A stretch of DNA of 64,000 nucleotides from Mesobacillus subterraneus (GCF_020524355.2 NZ_CP129019.1:1798001-1862000); one strand, 5' to 3'. Shown: positions 19,106 to 29,973, counted from the first letter of the stretch. The notes: generated from the sequence alone by a model not told the origin. Numbers and translations: made by a program.

Positions 19106-20116
19106 ATGGAAAATGAAGTTTTATTAAGTGTAAGAGATTTAAAGAAGCATTTCACTATGGGTAAAAATGAAATCCTTAAAGCAGTAGATGGCATTTCATT
19201 CGATATTTATAAAGGCGAGACCTTTGGCCTTGTTGGGGAATCTGGATGCGGAAAATCCACAGCCGGCAGAACCATGATTGGACTTTATGACCGGACAGAT
19301 GGAGAAGTTGTTTTTAACGGCAAAGACGTGCATTCGCTTTCAGAAAAAGAAAAATTTCAGTTCCATAAGCAGATGCAGATGATTTTCCAGGATCCATATG
19401 CCTCCTTAAACCCGCGTTCTACGGTAAAGGAAATCATATCTGAACCAATGGAAGTCCATGGATTGTTTCCAAACAAAAAAGAACGCCTGGAGAAAATTTA
19501 TCAGCTTCTGGAAGATGTAGGGTTGAATCGTGACCATGCGAACCGTTATCCACACGAGTTCAGTGGCGGGCAGCGTCAAAGAATAGGAATTGCAAGGGCG
19601 CTTGCTCTTGATCCAGATTTTATCATAGCGGATGAACCAATTTCTGCACTTGATGTATCAGTCCAGGCACAGGTCGTCAACCTGCTGAAACGGCTCCAAA
19701 AAGAAAAGGGATTGACTTATCTGTTCATTGCTCATGACCTTTCCATGGTTAAGCAAATCAGCAAAAGGATTGGTGTCATGTACCTCGGCCATATTGTCGA
19801 GCTCACGGCGAGTAGCCAGCTTTACAATAACCCGCTGCATCCATATACTCAGGCACTGCTGTCTGCCATCCCGATCCCGGATCCAGATGTAGAGGATAAG
19901 CGTGAGCGAATCATCCTTCAGGGAGAACTGCCAAGCCCGATGGATCCACCGAGCGGCTGTGTCTTCAGGACGAGATGCCAGCACGCAATGGACATCTGTG
20001 CCCAAAAGAAACCTGTCTGGCAGGAGATCGACAAAGACCATTATGTTGCCTGTCATTTATATGGTGAACATTTAGAAGGAAATGATAAAAATAAAATGCT
20101 TGTCAATATCAGATAA
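19106..20116 (+). CDS. ykfD: Oligopeptide/dipeptide ABC transporter ATP-binding protein
   Basis: The 336-residue ATPase has Walker A GESGCGKST, FQDPYASLNP, signature FSGGQRQR, Walker B FIIADEPISALD and the switch His in IAHD. It also has the C-terminal oligo_HPY-type extension with Cys residues (GCVFRTRCQHAMDICAQ). It starts 2 nt after ykfC. As the DppF-like partner of DppD it completes the importer, so peptide import and peptide degradation lie in one cluster. Confidence 0.94.
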   Translation: MENEVLLSVRDLKKHFTMGKNEILKAVDGISFDIYKGETFGLVGESGCGKSTAGRTMIGLYDRTDGEVVFNGKDVHSLSEKEKFQFHKQMQMIFQDPYASLNPRSTVKEIISEPMEVHGLFPNKKERLEKIYQLLEDVGLNRDHANRYPHEFSGGQRQRIGIARALALDPDFIIADEPISALDVSVQAQVVNLLKRLQKEKGLTYLFIAHDLSMVKQISKRIGVMYLGHIVELTASSQLYNNPLHPYTQALLSAIPIPDPDVEDKRERIILQGELPSPMDPPSGCVFRTRCQHAMDICAQKKPVWQEIDKDHYVACHLYGEHLEGNDKNKMLVNIR

Positions 20117-20130
20117 GGAACAGAATAGCC

Positions 20131-20934
20131 ATGAAATTAGAAGAATTAAAAGCTAGACTATCGAAGGAACTCGCTGGGTGTAAGGGCCGGGCGAGTTTAT
20201 TTTTGGAAATTGAAGGTGAAATTATTGAATTTAACAGCCATCTGGTTTACCAGTCTGCCAGTCTGATCAAACTTCCGATCTTATTAGAGGGTTTGAGACA
20301 AATTGAAACAGGTAAGCTGCAAAAAGACAGACCCGTAACCATTCGAGAGATTGACAAAACTGGAGACACGGGTGTTCTTCAGGCTATGAAAGTACCCCAC
20401 CTGCCATTAGAGGATTTGTTGGCCCTTATGATCATTGTGTCAGATAATTCGGCTACGAATCTATTAATTGATTTGATAGGGATAAATTCAATTAATTCAA
20501 CTATAGCTATGATCGGAATGAACAACTCAAAACTGGAGCGTAAAATGCTGGATTTCGATGCCATTCGTTTAGGAAAGGATAATTTTACATCCGCATCGGA
20601 TATCGCATTATGCCTGAAAGAAGCTGTTGCTGGAAGATCTTTAAATGAATACTCGAGACACATGTTCTACTCGTTTCTTCTGCAACAACAATTCAAAGAA
20701 AAACTGCCATTTTATATGGATAATGCTCTTCTGAAAATCGGAAATAAGACAGGAGAACTTCCCGGTGTCGAACACGATTGCGGTATTATAACATACGGTA
20801 AGAAGCATGCTTTAATTGTTGTCTTGATTGATGGACTTTCAGAACCCGAATCAGGAAATTCGACAATCAGACAGATCGGTAAGCATTTAAACCGCTTTAT
20901 TTCAGGCATTTCGACAGAAGTTGACCCAGTGTGA
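20131..20934 (+). CDS. Serine hydrolase of the class A beta-lactamase fold
   Basis: This 267-residue protein has the three active-site motifs of penicillin-recognising enzymes: SASLIK (SxxK nucleophile), SDNSATN (SDN) and NKTGELPG (KTG). It has no signal peptide, so it is probably cytosolic and unlikely to give beta-lactam resistance. It begins 14 nt after ykfD and is probably cotranscribed with the murein-peptide genes. A role in hydrolysing murein-derived or D-amino-acid peptides is a context-based inference. Confidence 0.85.
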   Translation: MKLEELKARLSKELAGCKGRASLFLEIEGEIIEFNSHLVYQSASLIKLPILLEGLRQIETGKLQKDRPVTIREIDKTGDTGVLQAMKVPHLPLEDLLALMIIVSDNSATNLLIDLIGINSINSTIAMIGMNNSKLERKMLDFDAIRLGKDNFTSASDIALCLKEAVAGRSLNEYSRHMFYSFLLQQQFKEKLPFYMDNALLKIGNKTGELPGVEHDCGIITYGKKHALIVVLIDGLSEPESGNSTIRQIGKHLNRFISGISTEVDPV

Positions 20935-21012
20935 TAGCTTTTGTTAACACTTAGATATCGATTGCTATCAATCTGATATATTAAATTGAAGGTTATAAAT
21001 CTATAAACTAAA

Positions 21013-21027
21013 TGATAATTATTCTAA
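21013..21027 (+). promoter_or_regulatory. Fur-like box upstream of the diguanylate cyclase
   Basis: TGATAATTATTCTAA matches the 7-1-7 Fur pattern TGATAATNATTATCA at 13 of 15 positions. It is 75 nt before the next start codon. In AT-rich DNA such a match can occur by chance. Confidence 0.3.
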
Positions 21028-21102
21028 TTCTTTTGTTGAATATCCATTTCAACAGAAGTAGAATGATTATGGTATCAATTTGCTTATGCAAGGAGAAGTA
21101 AA

Positions 21103-23136
21103 ATGACGTTAAAGCAAAGATGGAGTCCGACAATAGTCAATGATGAATCAGCTGCCAACAATTTGTCACCCTATTTTGTTTGCATACATAAAAACTCAAT
21201 CATCCTATCTGTTGATGAAGGCGGCACTCAGCTGCTTGGATACGAACATCCAAGTGAATTAATAGGAAAATCAATTTTTTTCTTTTTATCAAGCTCTAAC
21301 CAAGAAACAATCACATCCAGAATCGCTGCGATTGAAAAAGGAACGGTACCGCAAGCTAGTATAATGGGCTTAATCATTAATGGAATTCCTATGGATTTAC
21401 AGGTTAGTTCTGAAAACACGTTAGTTAATGGAGAATCGGCAATCAAAACCTCTCTTCGCTTCATAACACCCACGACATTTCATACCGATTATCCTGAAGA
21501 GAGCGGAACGCTTATTCTTAGTGCCAATAAAGGAATTGTCATCACTACTCCAGATGGCATGATCCAGACTGTAAGTAATTCTTTTACTCGATTGACAGGC
21601 TATTTTAAGGAAAATGTCATTGGCAGAAATCCTCGAATATGGAAATCGCATAGCTACACTCCGATTTTTTACAAGAGAATGTGGGACTCTCTTTTGACCA
21701 GGGGATGCTGGGAAGGAGAGTTATGGAACAAACGTAAAGATGGCAGTCATTATTTAATGAAGGTGAATATCTTTTCAATTTTGAACAAAAAATGCGAGCT
21801 GGTGAATTACCTTGCTGTCTATACTGACCTTACTGAAGTGGAAATGCTGTCCCAACAGCTCAAAGAAAGTGAGGAACAGTTTAGGACTCTTGTTGAACTT
21901 TCTCCAAATGCAATCATTCTCTCGCAATTTGATAAGATTGCTTATGCCAATCCACACACTGAGGCTTTATTTGGTGCAAAATTAAACGAGGTAATAGGTA
22001 AACCTGTGAGGACTTTTTTCAGTGAGCATCCGAATATAGCTTTTAAAAGTGATTTTAGTCAAAAGTCTGTAATTAGTTTTGAAGAACAGCTTAAAAAAGG
22101 AGATACAATAATCGATATTGAAGTATCTTCATCTTTGATTGCGTATCAGGGAGAAAATGCTGTTTTAACTGTTATTAAGGAAATTACAAAGCGTAAAAGC
22201 ATGGAAAGAGCTTTACGTGAAAGTGAAGAGCAATATCGCTTTATCGCCGAAAACTCATCGGATATGATTGGAAGGCTTTCGAGTGATGGAATGATTCTTT
22301 ATATATCTCCTTCGAGCAAAATAATTCTGGGGTATCGAAACGATGAATTGATTGGTACAAATCTTTACAGTAAAATACACCCTGAAGATCGGCAGATTTT
22401 GCTTGAGCAATATGGGAATCCTAAGGAATTGAGTGGGATAGTAACATATAGCTACAGGATGCTGCACAAAAACGGTGACTATATATGGGCTGAAACGACC
22501 GTCAGTCCTGTGAAAGATAAATCAGGCAAGGCTTCTGGAATGATGTTCGCCACGAGAGATGTAACGGCAAGAAGGACGATTGAAAATCAGTTAAGAGAAA
22601 GTAATTCACTTCTGAGGAAGCTTTCGTCACTTGATGGACTGACCGAAATCTATAACCGCAGGGCGTTCGATGAGTTCCTTAAGACTGAATGGGAATTCGC
22701 TTGCAAGCACAAATCACCAATCTCCTTGCTCCTTCTGGATATCGACGACTTTAAAAAATATAATGATACTTATGGGCATATCCAGGGGGATGAATGCTTG
22801 AAAACAGTTGCCCGTGAGCTTGAAGGTTTTTTCCATGAAAAAGGGTATTTTGCTGCAAGATATGGGGGCGAAGAATTCGCTGTTGTCCTGCCCAATGCCG
22901 ATGCACAAAAAGCAACACAATTAGCTGCGGATTTTCAGTCAATGATCCAGGCAATGAATATTGAACACCAAAACTCCAATGTGAGTGAAAACGTAACAAT
23001 CAGTATTGGTCTATCATGTGTCAAGCCTAGGAATCCAATGGAACTGATGCTGATACTGGAATTCGCAGACCGCGCATTATACAAAGCTAAGCTAAACGGC
23101 CGTAACAGGATTGAAGTTTGTGAGAACAATGAATGA
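21103..23136 (+). CDS. Multi-PAS diguanylate cyclase
   Basis: The 677-residue protein has an N-terminal PAS-like region (about 20-130) and three further PAS domains (about 145-250, 260-370, 380-495). The second ends in a PAC motif (WNKRKDGSHYLMKVNIFSIL). A GGDEF domain occupies residues 510-670. The active site reads RYGGEEFAVVLP, and DGLTEIYNRRAFDEF plus DIDDFKKYNDTYGH are the usual GGDEF segments. It should make cyclic di-GMP; no EAL domain is present. There is no membrane segment, so it senses a cytosolic signal. The ATG at 21103 follows AAGGAGAAGTAAA. Confidence 0.93.
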   Translation: MTLKQRWSPTIVNDESAANNLSPYFVCIHKNSIILSVDEGGTQLLGYEHPSELIGKSIFFFLSSSNQETITSRIAAIEKGTVPQASIMGLIINGIPMDLQVSSENTLVNGESAIKTSLRFITPTTFHTDYPEESGTLILSANKGIVITTPDGMIQTVSNSFTRLTGYFKENVIGRNPRIWKSHSYTPIFYKRMWDSLLTRGCWEGELWNKRKDGSHYLMKVNIFSILNKKCELVNYLAVYTDLTEVEMLSQQLKESEEQFRTLVELSPNAIILSQFDKIAYANPHTEALFGAKLNEVIGKPVRTFFSEHPNIAFKSDFSQKSVISFEEQLKKGDTIIDIEVSSSLIAYQGENAVLTVIKEITKRKSMERALRESEEQYRFIAENSSDMIGRLSSDGMILYISPSSKIILGYRNDELIGTNLYSKIHPEDRQILLEQYGNPKELSGIVTYSYRMLHKNGDYIWAETTVSPVKDKSGKASGMMFATRDVTARRTIENQLRESNSLLRKLSSLDGLTEIYNRRAFDEFLKTEWEFACKHKSPISLLLLDIDDFKKYNDTYGHIQGDECLKTVARELEGFFHEKGYFAARYGGEEFAVVLPNADAQKATQLAADFQSMIQAMNIEHQNSNVSENVTISIGLSCVKPRNPMELMLILEFADRALYKAKLNGRNRIEVCENNE

Positions 23137-23162
23137 GAAGAAAGAATATAAATCTTGTAATC

Positions 23163-23205
23163 AAAAAGCTCCATCGTCATCTAAACGATGGAGCTTTTTG
23201 ATTTT
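23163..23205. terminator. Bidirectional terminator
   Basis: AAAAAGCTCCATCG (23163-23176) pairs with CGATGGAGCTTTTT (23186-23199). It sits between converging stops at 23136 and 23207. Confidence 0.9.
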
Positions 23206-23206
23206 A

Positions 23207-24433
23207 TTACATCGCTTTTTCTATTAATTTCCTTTTTTCTTGAGCAACACTATATTTCAGGGACCATAGTAAGAAAAAGGTTCCGGCTGCTAAATACATG
23301 ACTCCGCCAAACATACCCACGAATCTTGGGTCGAACCATTCGAGGGCAATACCGGTTAAGAACATAGAAACTCCAATGAAAGTGTTTGACAACATACTTG
23401 TAATGCCAAAGTACATTCCGTGCCATTTGGAAGGTATTGTATCCATGGCTACTGTGTCAAGAAGTGTATTGCCAACTCCGCTGAAAACTGCTGTCATGCA
23501 AAAAAGAACAGCTGCCAGCCAGAAGGCTTTGGTTTGACTTACGGTGGCTAAGAACAATCCTTCTCCTATGATACATAGGAAAGAAAATAATAGAAATCTC
23601 TTTTTGACCATCCGGGTAAATAATGGGCTGATTATTAATCCCAGACCAAGAACACTATAAAAGATGCCGACTCCAAGGTCTGCTTTTCCAAACGTTTTGA
23701 CGGCATACACGCTTATTAATATATTCTCAATCCCATTAACCAGCGGGATAATAAGCTCGAACAGCATCAACATTAACAGGAATGATGAAGCAGCAATTAC
23801 AGGCAGTAGTTCACTGTACTTTTCATGATTTGGTTTATTGATTGGTTCATTTACTATCTCTCCCTCGAGGGAAGGTAAGGTCGAAATAATCCAGCCAGCA
23901 ACAAGGAATGATACGATATTAAGCAGAAAGGCTGCTTTCGCTCCTAGAAGGTATGAGACAACCCCACCGCTTAATGCTCCAATAACTAACACGAATCCCA
24001 TCAATACCTGTTCCCATCCATTGATTTCTTTTAACGATTTAGACGAAACAATGGCCGGGATGCTAGTTTTTCTGATCGGTGAGTAGATGGCTTCTCCTGA
24101 GGCCAGCAGGAAGGATGCGGCATAAACAATCCACATATCCGCGGGATTATTGACGGCTAGAAAACTCAAAGCTATAACCGCTCTGGCAAGATCCGTAACA
24201 ATCATAATTGTTTTTCTACCCGCTTTTCTTGCAAGACTGCTGCTTAGTGGGCTGAAGAATAAAAAAGGAATCATCCTAAGAGCCATTGTAATCCCGACTG
24301 ACAATCCAGATCCAGTCATTTGAAGAATTAAAGCCAGCAGTGCGACCTGGCTGAAACGGTCACCGATTCCATTGATGATTCCAGCGAAGAACAGTTTACG
24401 GTAGGATTTCTCGTGATTGAATGTGTTGAACAT
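23207..24433 (-). CDS. MFS transporter
   Basis: The protein has about 408 residues and twelve predicted membrane segments, with the MFS loop motif between segments 2 and 3 (SSSLARKAGRKTIMIVTD). It resembles the enterobactin-exporter/macrolide-efflux-like group of MFS proteins. The substrate cannot be told. The ATG at 24433 has GGAGGGT 3-4 nt upstream; the longer frame from TTG 24445 would overlap this site. A 32-bp palindrome lies 25 nt upstream and probably controls it, yet no regulator gene is adjacent. Confidence 0.88.
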   Translation of the reverse strand: MFNTFNHEKSYRKLFFAGIINGIGDRFSQVALLALILQMTGSGLSVGITMALRMIPFLFFSPLSSSLARKAGRKTIMIVTDLARAVIALSFLAVNNPADMWIVYAASFLLASGEAIYSPIRKTSIPAIVSSKSLKEINGWEQVLMGFVLVIGALSGGVVSYLLGAKAAFLLNIVSFLVAGWIISTLPSLEGEIVNEPINKPNHEKYSELLPVIAASSFLLMLMLFELIIPLVNGIENILISVYAVKTFGKADLGVGIFYSVLGLGLIISPLFTRMVKKRFLLFSFLCIIGEGLFLATVSQTKAFWLAAVLFCMTAVFSGVGNTLLDTVAMDTIPSKWHGMYFGITSMLSNTFIGVSMFLTGIALEWFDPRFVGMFGGVMYLAAGTFFLLWSLKYSVAQEKRKLIEKAM

Positions 24434-24457
24434 AGTACCCTCCAAAAAAAGAGTAAA

Positions 24458-24489
24458 TTAGACTATAATCTAATTAGATTATAGTCTAA
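24458..24489. promoter_or_regulatory. Perfect 32-bp palindrome, probable operator of the MFS gene
   Basis: The two halves, TTAGACTATAATCTAA and TTAGATTATAGTCTAA, are exact reverse complements. Each half is itself of the form TTAGA-N6-TCTAA, so two adjacent dimer sites are possible. It lies 25 nt upstream of the MFS start codon (minus strand), where TetR, MarR or PadR type repressors bind. Confidence 0.75.
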
Positions 24490-24738
24490 TTTTATGGAAA
24501 AAGGAATAGGTTATTTGCAGGCAGGGCAAGTGGACCATGCTGTCACTTGGTTTCTTTCCTAATTTTTTGCTTGAAAATGTATTCTTACAAAGCGAAATGC
24601 TATATAATGACTTTCGTATTTCTGAAATATTGAAATTATTTTTTCCATCTTGTAAAAGAGTCGAAAGATTTGTTTTGAGTGATAAGGTTTTCTATAATTA
24701 ACCCTTGACTACATTACATAATTGAAAGGAGCCATCAT
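24490..24738. other. Intergenic, no gene recognised
   Basis: A 22-codon frame (24494-24562) starts just after the palindrome but has no ribosome binding site. The SDR promoter probably lies around 24660-24710 (TTGACTACATTACATAATTG near 24704 is AT-rich). No RNA gene is seen. Confidence 0.3.
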
Positions 24739-25455
24739 ATGGAATCATTAAAAGGGAAAACAGCGCTGATAACCGGTGCTGGCAGAGGCATCGGCCGGGC
24801 TGCTGCTATAGCTCTGGCGAAAGAAGGAGTCAATATTGGCATGATTGGGCTAACACTAGCCAATCTGGAGAAGGTGACATTGGAAATAGAGGAATATGGG
24901 GTAAATGTTTCAGGTGCTGTCGCGGATGTATCTGATCTTGAATCTGTACAGCATGCTGTTGAGCATATAACAGAGGAGCTCGGGTCCGTAGATATCCTCA
25001 TTAACAACGCCGGAATCGCGAAATTTGGCGGCTTTCTTGATTTGGAGCCACAGGAGTGGGAAAAAATCATCCAAGTCAACTTGATGGGAACATACTATGT
25101 GACCCATGCTGTATTGCCGGGAATGATTGAGCGGAAGACAGGTGACATAATTAATGTGGCGTCAACTGCTGGACAAAAGGGAGCTCCGATAACAAGTGCG
25201 TACAGCGCATCAAAATTCGGAGTGCTCGGGTTGACGGAATCGCTAATGCTCGAAGTCCGCAAGCATAACATCCGTGTCAGCGCACTTACTCCAAGCACTG
25301 TTGCTACGGATCTGGCCATCGATACTAACTTAACAGATGGCAATCCTGAAAAAGTTATGCAGCCAGAAGATTTGGCTGAGTTAATGGTAGCTCAATTGAA
25401 ATTAAACCGCCGAGTTTTCATTAAGACAGCAGGCATGTGGTCGACAAATCCATAA
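24739..25455 (+). CDS. Short-chain dehydrogenase/reductase, FabG-like
   Basis: The 238-residue classical SDR has the cofactor motif [12 protein letters not shown] at residues 90-93, the catalytic Ser in [10 protein letters not shown] and the YSASK pair. It is annotated in relatives as 3-ketoacyl-ACP reductase, but it stands outside any fatty-acid cluster, so the real substrate is open. The ATG at 24739 follows GAAAGGAGCCATCAT. It is monocistronic with a terminator. Confidence 0.88.
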   Translation: MESLKGKTALITGAGRGIGRAAAIALAKEGVNIGMIGLTLANLEKVTLEIEEYGVNVSGAVADVSDLESVQHAVEHITEELGSVDILINNAGIAKFGGFLDLEPQEWEKIIQVNLMGTYYVTHAVLPGMIERKTGDIINVASTAGQKGAPITSAYSASKFGVLGLTESLMLEVRKHNIRVSALTPSTVATDLAIDTNLTDGNPEKVMQPEDLAELMVAQLKLNRRVFIKTAGMWSTNP

Positions 25456-25461
25456 CCATTA

Positions 25462-25499
25462 AGAGGATAGAACCTAAAAAAGGTTTTATCCTTTTTTTG
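25462..25499 (+). terminator. Terminator after the SDR gene
   Basis: AGGATAGAACCT (25464-25475) pairs with AGGTTTTATCCT (25481-25492) with one mismatch, followed by TTTTTTT. Confidence 0.8.
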
Positions 25500-25699
25500 A
25501 TTGCCCTGAACCAAAAATAAGGAGTGTCCTCCTGAGAAATACAGTATGCATTGCTAATAGTACCAGGTACTAATTGAGTAAGGGGTGAACGCCAAAACAT
25601 GCTGATTTCGCCTGTGAATAGATTATAATTATATTGAAAAATGATAATGATATTTTAGTATAACTTTAGAAATTGAACAAAAAAACGGTCTAAGCCGTT

Positions 25700-26059
25700 T
25701 TAAAATGCATACTGGTAGATCCCGTAATAAAGGGGCATGACAAATATCAATCCACTCAGTTTAGCTGCAAGCGGCATGGATTCTTCCTCTTCTTCGAGTC
25801 CAAAATCTCCTGCAAACCGCTCCGCAAAGAATATTGTGAAAATTACATCCCAAAGAAGGCTGAAAACGAAAACGATTTTCCATACTATGGGGGTTAGCAT
25901 TTGTGTATCAGTCACATATCCGAATAAACCAAACCAAGTGATGATTGAAATGACAAAATCCAGCCTGGTTACATTGTTTTTATATTTACCCTTAATCAAA
26001 AACCAAATTGCTGTCGTGCCCATAAATCCTAAATACATTAACCAAAAAAAATAAGCCAT
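25700..26059 (-). CDS. Hypothetical membrane protein, 119 aa
   Basis: There are four predicted membrane segments (FFWLMYLGFMGTTAIWFL, FVISIITWFGLFGYV, WKIVFVFSLLWDVIFTIFF, LSGLIFVMPLYYGIY). An acidic loop GLEEEEESMP separates the third and fourth. I do not recognise a family. The ATG at 26059 has GAGGTTAAATAAG upstream. The gene is isolated between the SDR and the large membrane protein. Confidence 0.65.
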   Translation of the reverse strand: MAYFFWLMYLGFMGTTAIWFLIKGKYKNNVTRLDFVISIITWFGLFGYVTDTQMLTPIVWKIVFVFSLLWDVIFTIFFAERFAGDFGLEEEEESMPLAAKLSGLIFVMPLYYGIYQYAF

Positions 26060-26349
26060 CTTATTTAACCTCGTAATCTTTTAATTAGTTTTTCGACAGA
26101 TTGATTTGAGCGACCTGAATCTGAAACTTATAAATTAAAACAAAATGAAGAAAGGAAGTCACATAATCAAAGACGATCAACCTGCAAACACACTTACACT
26201 ATTATATAGGTGCAAGGACAATGTTGAAATAGAAAAATGTCGAAAATTCATTTTGATTTTCCTTAGTTTGAATGTTGAATTATTTTAAAAATGGTGTAAA
26301 ATTACACTAAACGATTAAAAGTGGATTAATAAGGAATTGAGGGATAAAA

Positions 26350-29300
26350 ATGGAACACACTCCTAAAGAGGAAAGACGCAGGATTTTCCGTAATGAACTC
26401 TATCATTTAAAAGAATTAGGTTATGTTTCACAAGAGGATTACAAAAGTGTATCAGAAGCCCATAATGATTATTTCCTTGATTTGCTGGCAAAGGACCGGA
26501 AAGAGAAAGAGCATGCACCTAGCAGCAAGAAGAGTGCTTCTGTAGCATTTGAACAAGAGAGCAAAAAAGATCAGTCTACAGCAAACGTTTCGGTGAAGGA
26601 GAATCACATACAACAGGCTAAACCACGCCAAATAAAGGTTAAACCAACGAAATCAGCAGAAGAGATCCGTGAGCGAAATATTTCCTGGTCTTTGAATATT
26701 GGGGTAATCATGCTATTGATTGGCGGTTTGTTCGTAGCAACAAGCAATTGGGAAAGTATGACACCGTGGATGAAGGCTGGGTCAATCGCGCTTGTTTCGG
26801 CTTTATTTTACGGAATTGCCTATATTAGCTACAAAATCATAAAAATCGATAAGACAGCCTTTGCTTTTGTAGTTCTTGGCAGCCTTTTTCTGCCGATTTT
26901 CGCCTTATCATTAGGCTGGTTTGAATTGCTAGGCTCTTATTTATCGTTTTATGGTGAAGGTCGTTTCCTCTTAGGAACAATTAGCAGTTTTATGTTGATA
27001 CCGATTTATGCGTTTCTGGCTAAAAATCTATCTTCCAGATTATTTGTGTGGATTACTTACATTACAACGACCATTGCTGCAGCATACTTGCTTAGAGCAT
27101 TAGGATTACAAACAGACGGTTTTTACCTTGGCTTAATTATTTTCAATACACTTCTGATTGCAGCCTATCATCAGCTTAAGCAGAAAGCCATGATGCCTTT
27201 GTTCACCAAGGAGCTTGCACTCTATTCACAGGCGAACTTGGTGCTATCTACTTTATTAATGCTTTTCTTATATGAAAATCATGTTTTCAATGGCTTTAAT
27301 TTGATAGTGACAGCTGTTGTCTATCTTTCGATGGTCTTTGTTAATGGCCAGAAAGAATATCATTTTGTCTTCAGTGCCATGTTCATCTATGGCGCTTATC
27401 AAATTCTTGAAAATTGGCGCTTCACAGAGGTAAGCGTAATTGGATATGCACTTCTTGGTTTCGTGTTCTTGTTCGTACCGAGGTTTATTGATGATAAATA
27501 CGCCTTGAAGAGAGCTTTTCAAATTACTAGTGGGCTTGTATCAGGTCTTGCCTTTGTATTCATCACAGCTGAAGGGATGATGATTCATACAGAAAATCCA
27601 TCCTTTATTCTTTTGGCGGCTTACCTGATCATTTCAGTTAATTTTATCTATCTGGCGAATACAAATGAACACATCATTTTCAAATATTTAAGTCCAATAT
27701 TTCTTGCAGCGTCTATGTTTGAAGCCGTTTTGCAGATTGGAAAATGGACTGGTTTCGAAAACCTTGTATTGCCAACGTATTTCATTGGTTTCATTCTCTT
27801 CATTCTTGCAGGCTGGATGGTCAAGATGAAGGATCTTCAAGTCATTAAGACAAGCTCTCGTGATGTCGGAATGGTGATTATGCTATTCATGATTTTTGTT
27901 TCTTTTTCCATGTTTGACTGGTGGGAGCTGGCACTGATGTTCTCGCTGACCAGCTTTGCTTTTTATGTCATGATGAAAATAGAAAGCAGGCCGATGTTGC
28001 CATTATTTGCTCAATGGGCAGCACCCATCTCACTCGGCTTATCAGCGGCTGCAATAGGTGAGGAAGTACGGATGCACTCAAGCTTTTATAACGATGTGTT
28101 CGGAATGCCGGGAAACTTAGCGCTTGCGGGAGTACTTTTGCTGGCTGTCAGTGTTGGCCTACGCAAAACAAAGGAAACCATGCTGGCGCGAAATGCTTTT
28201 TTCGGTGGCAATGGGTTCTATGCAGTAAGCCTGTTTTACACATTCGTATTCCCTATATCTAATATTTACGGAGAATCGCTAATTTGGTTTGGCGGGATCT
28301 GGATGTCTCTTTTGCTGTTCAAGGTAACGAAAGAGTCAATGATTGCATTTATATCCGGTGTGGTCAGTCTTGTCTGGTACCTGATATCCATAGACTCAAT
28401 TAATGAAGAGATAATGGATTTTAGTGCATCGATGGAGTCTGTACTCATCCCTGGAGGCGGCTGGTTATTGCTGGGGGCAGCTGCTCTACTTTTTAAAAAG
28501 CAGAGAGATCTCGCAGTGGGTTATTCATGGGTAGCCCATGTTTATCTCGCCCCATTATTGGCAGTGGATTTTATCATCTACGGGGAAGAAGCATTCTTAA
28601 GCTATTTGATTGCAACAGTTGTCTACGCTGCAAGTATTTTCTTTGTAAAAAAAGAATGGAAAGTGAAATCTCTATTATATGCGGGGTTCACGACGCTATT
28701 CTTAGCAATTAGGATTGGTATAAGTTATATTACAGAATCAGATTCCGGCCATTATGCCTTTCTGATGACAAGTATTATATTGACTGTATTCTGGATATTG
28801 TCATCCTCAAATTTCAAAAAAAGAACTTTATATTACCTTATTCCTATTTCGGTGGCAGGAGTAGCAAGCTTCCTGGCAGCATATCCCTACAGCTGGCTGC
28901 TATTTGGAATCACTATTGGCTACGCAGCGGCTATATTAGTTTTTCTCCACAGAGTGAAGTGGGACTTAATTGCATTGATCCCATTAGTGATGATGTTCTA
29001 CGGAACAATCCAAATCATACTCCTTACACAGCTTCATGTGTATTGGGATATGGCTTTTCTTTCAGGATCTGGAATTGTCCTTGTTTTTTCAGGGAGAAGA
29101 ATTTATAGGAATCTCTGGGAAAAAGGAGGCATTCTTGGACTGAAGAGCCTGGATGCTTATTCATTAGTTGGATTCTTGTTCATTAATTCAGTGGCCTTCA
29201 TGAATAGTCAAACCTTCTGGGCGCTCATTGTCCATGGACTCCTACTATCCGCAGGATTATGGCTGCAAAAGAACAGAGTTCACGGCAGAGGAGTGAGTGT

Positions 29301-29833
29301 CATTCTTTTTATCGCCGGTGCTTATCTGCTGGTTCCTTATTACGCAACCCTGGACCAGCTTGCTATACCTGCATTATTGGAAAGGGAGGTATACGTGTTA
29401 CCGTTCGTGGCTCTTGCTATATTTATTCGGTCAATTTTCAAAGAGAGAAGCAATCAAATCACCAGCTATATCCAATGGGCTGTATTGATTATGGTTTCGA
29501 TCTTCCTCATTCAGGATGGCCTGGATAGCAATACGGTCTACGATGCGCTAATCCTTGGATCACTGTCGCTTATTTCAATGCTGGCCGGTATGTGGCTGAG
29601 AGTTAAAGCATATTTCTTTGTCGGCGCGGGGGGTGCTTCTTCTTAATGTGTTCCTGCAAACTCGTCCATTCTGGGGAAATCTCCCCTGGTGGGGTTACCT
29701 CTTGATCGGGGGTTCAATCCTGATCGGTGTTGCCAGCTTTAATGAGTGGAATAAACAAAAAGGAGCTGGTGAGAAAACTCTTCTAGTAAAGTTAAAAGAG
29801 AGCTTAGTCACGAAGATGAAAAATTGGAATTAA
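26350..29833 (+). pseudogene. Giant multi-spanning membrane protein (DUF2157-like N-terminus), frameshifted near the C-terminus
   Basis: Read as one gene it encodes about 1160 residues. A soluble Lys/Glu-rich part of about 110 residues is followed by some 30 or more membrane segments. The start of the membrane part (NIGVIMLLIGGLFVATSNWE) resembles DUF2157-type proteins. At 29638-29643 a run of six G shifts the frame; five would give FVGAGVLLLNVFLQ and join the last 65 residues. The protein is otherwise unbroken, so an assembly error is likely. The function is unknown; large polytopic proteins of this type are common in Bacillaceae. Confidence 0.78.
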
Positions 29834-29837
29834 TAGA

Positions 29838-29880
29838 AGCTGGCAAGGGGGGAATAAAGTCCTTTGCCAGCTTTATTTTT
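29838..29880 (+). terminator. Terminator after the giant membrane protein gene
   Basis: AAGCTGGCAA (29838-29847) pairs with TTGCCAGCTT (29864-29873), followed by TATTTTT. Confidence 0.75.
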
Positions 29881-29973
29881 ATAGAAAACAGTAAGCAAAC
29901 TAGTGCATTTCTGAATGATTTCTGTTAACATTCATAAAAATGAGGGTATCACATCAGCTAAGGAGGTTAAGAA

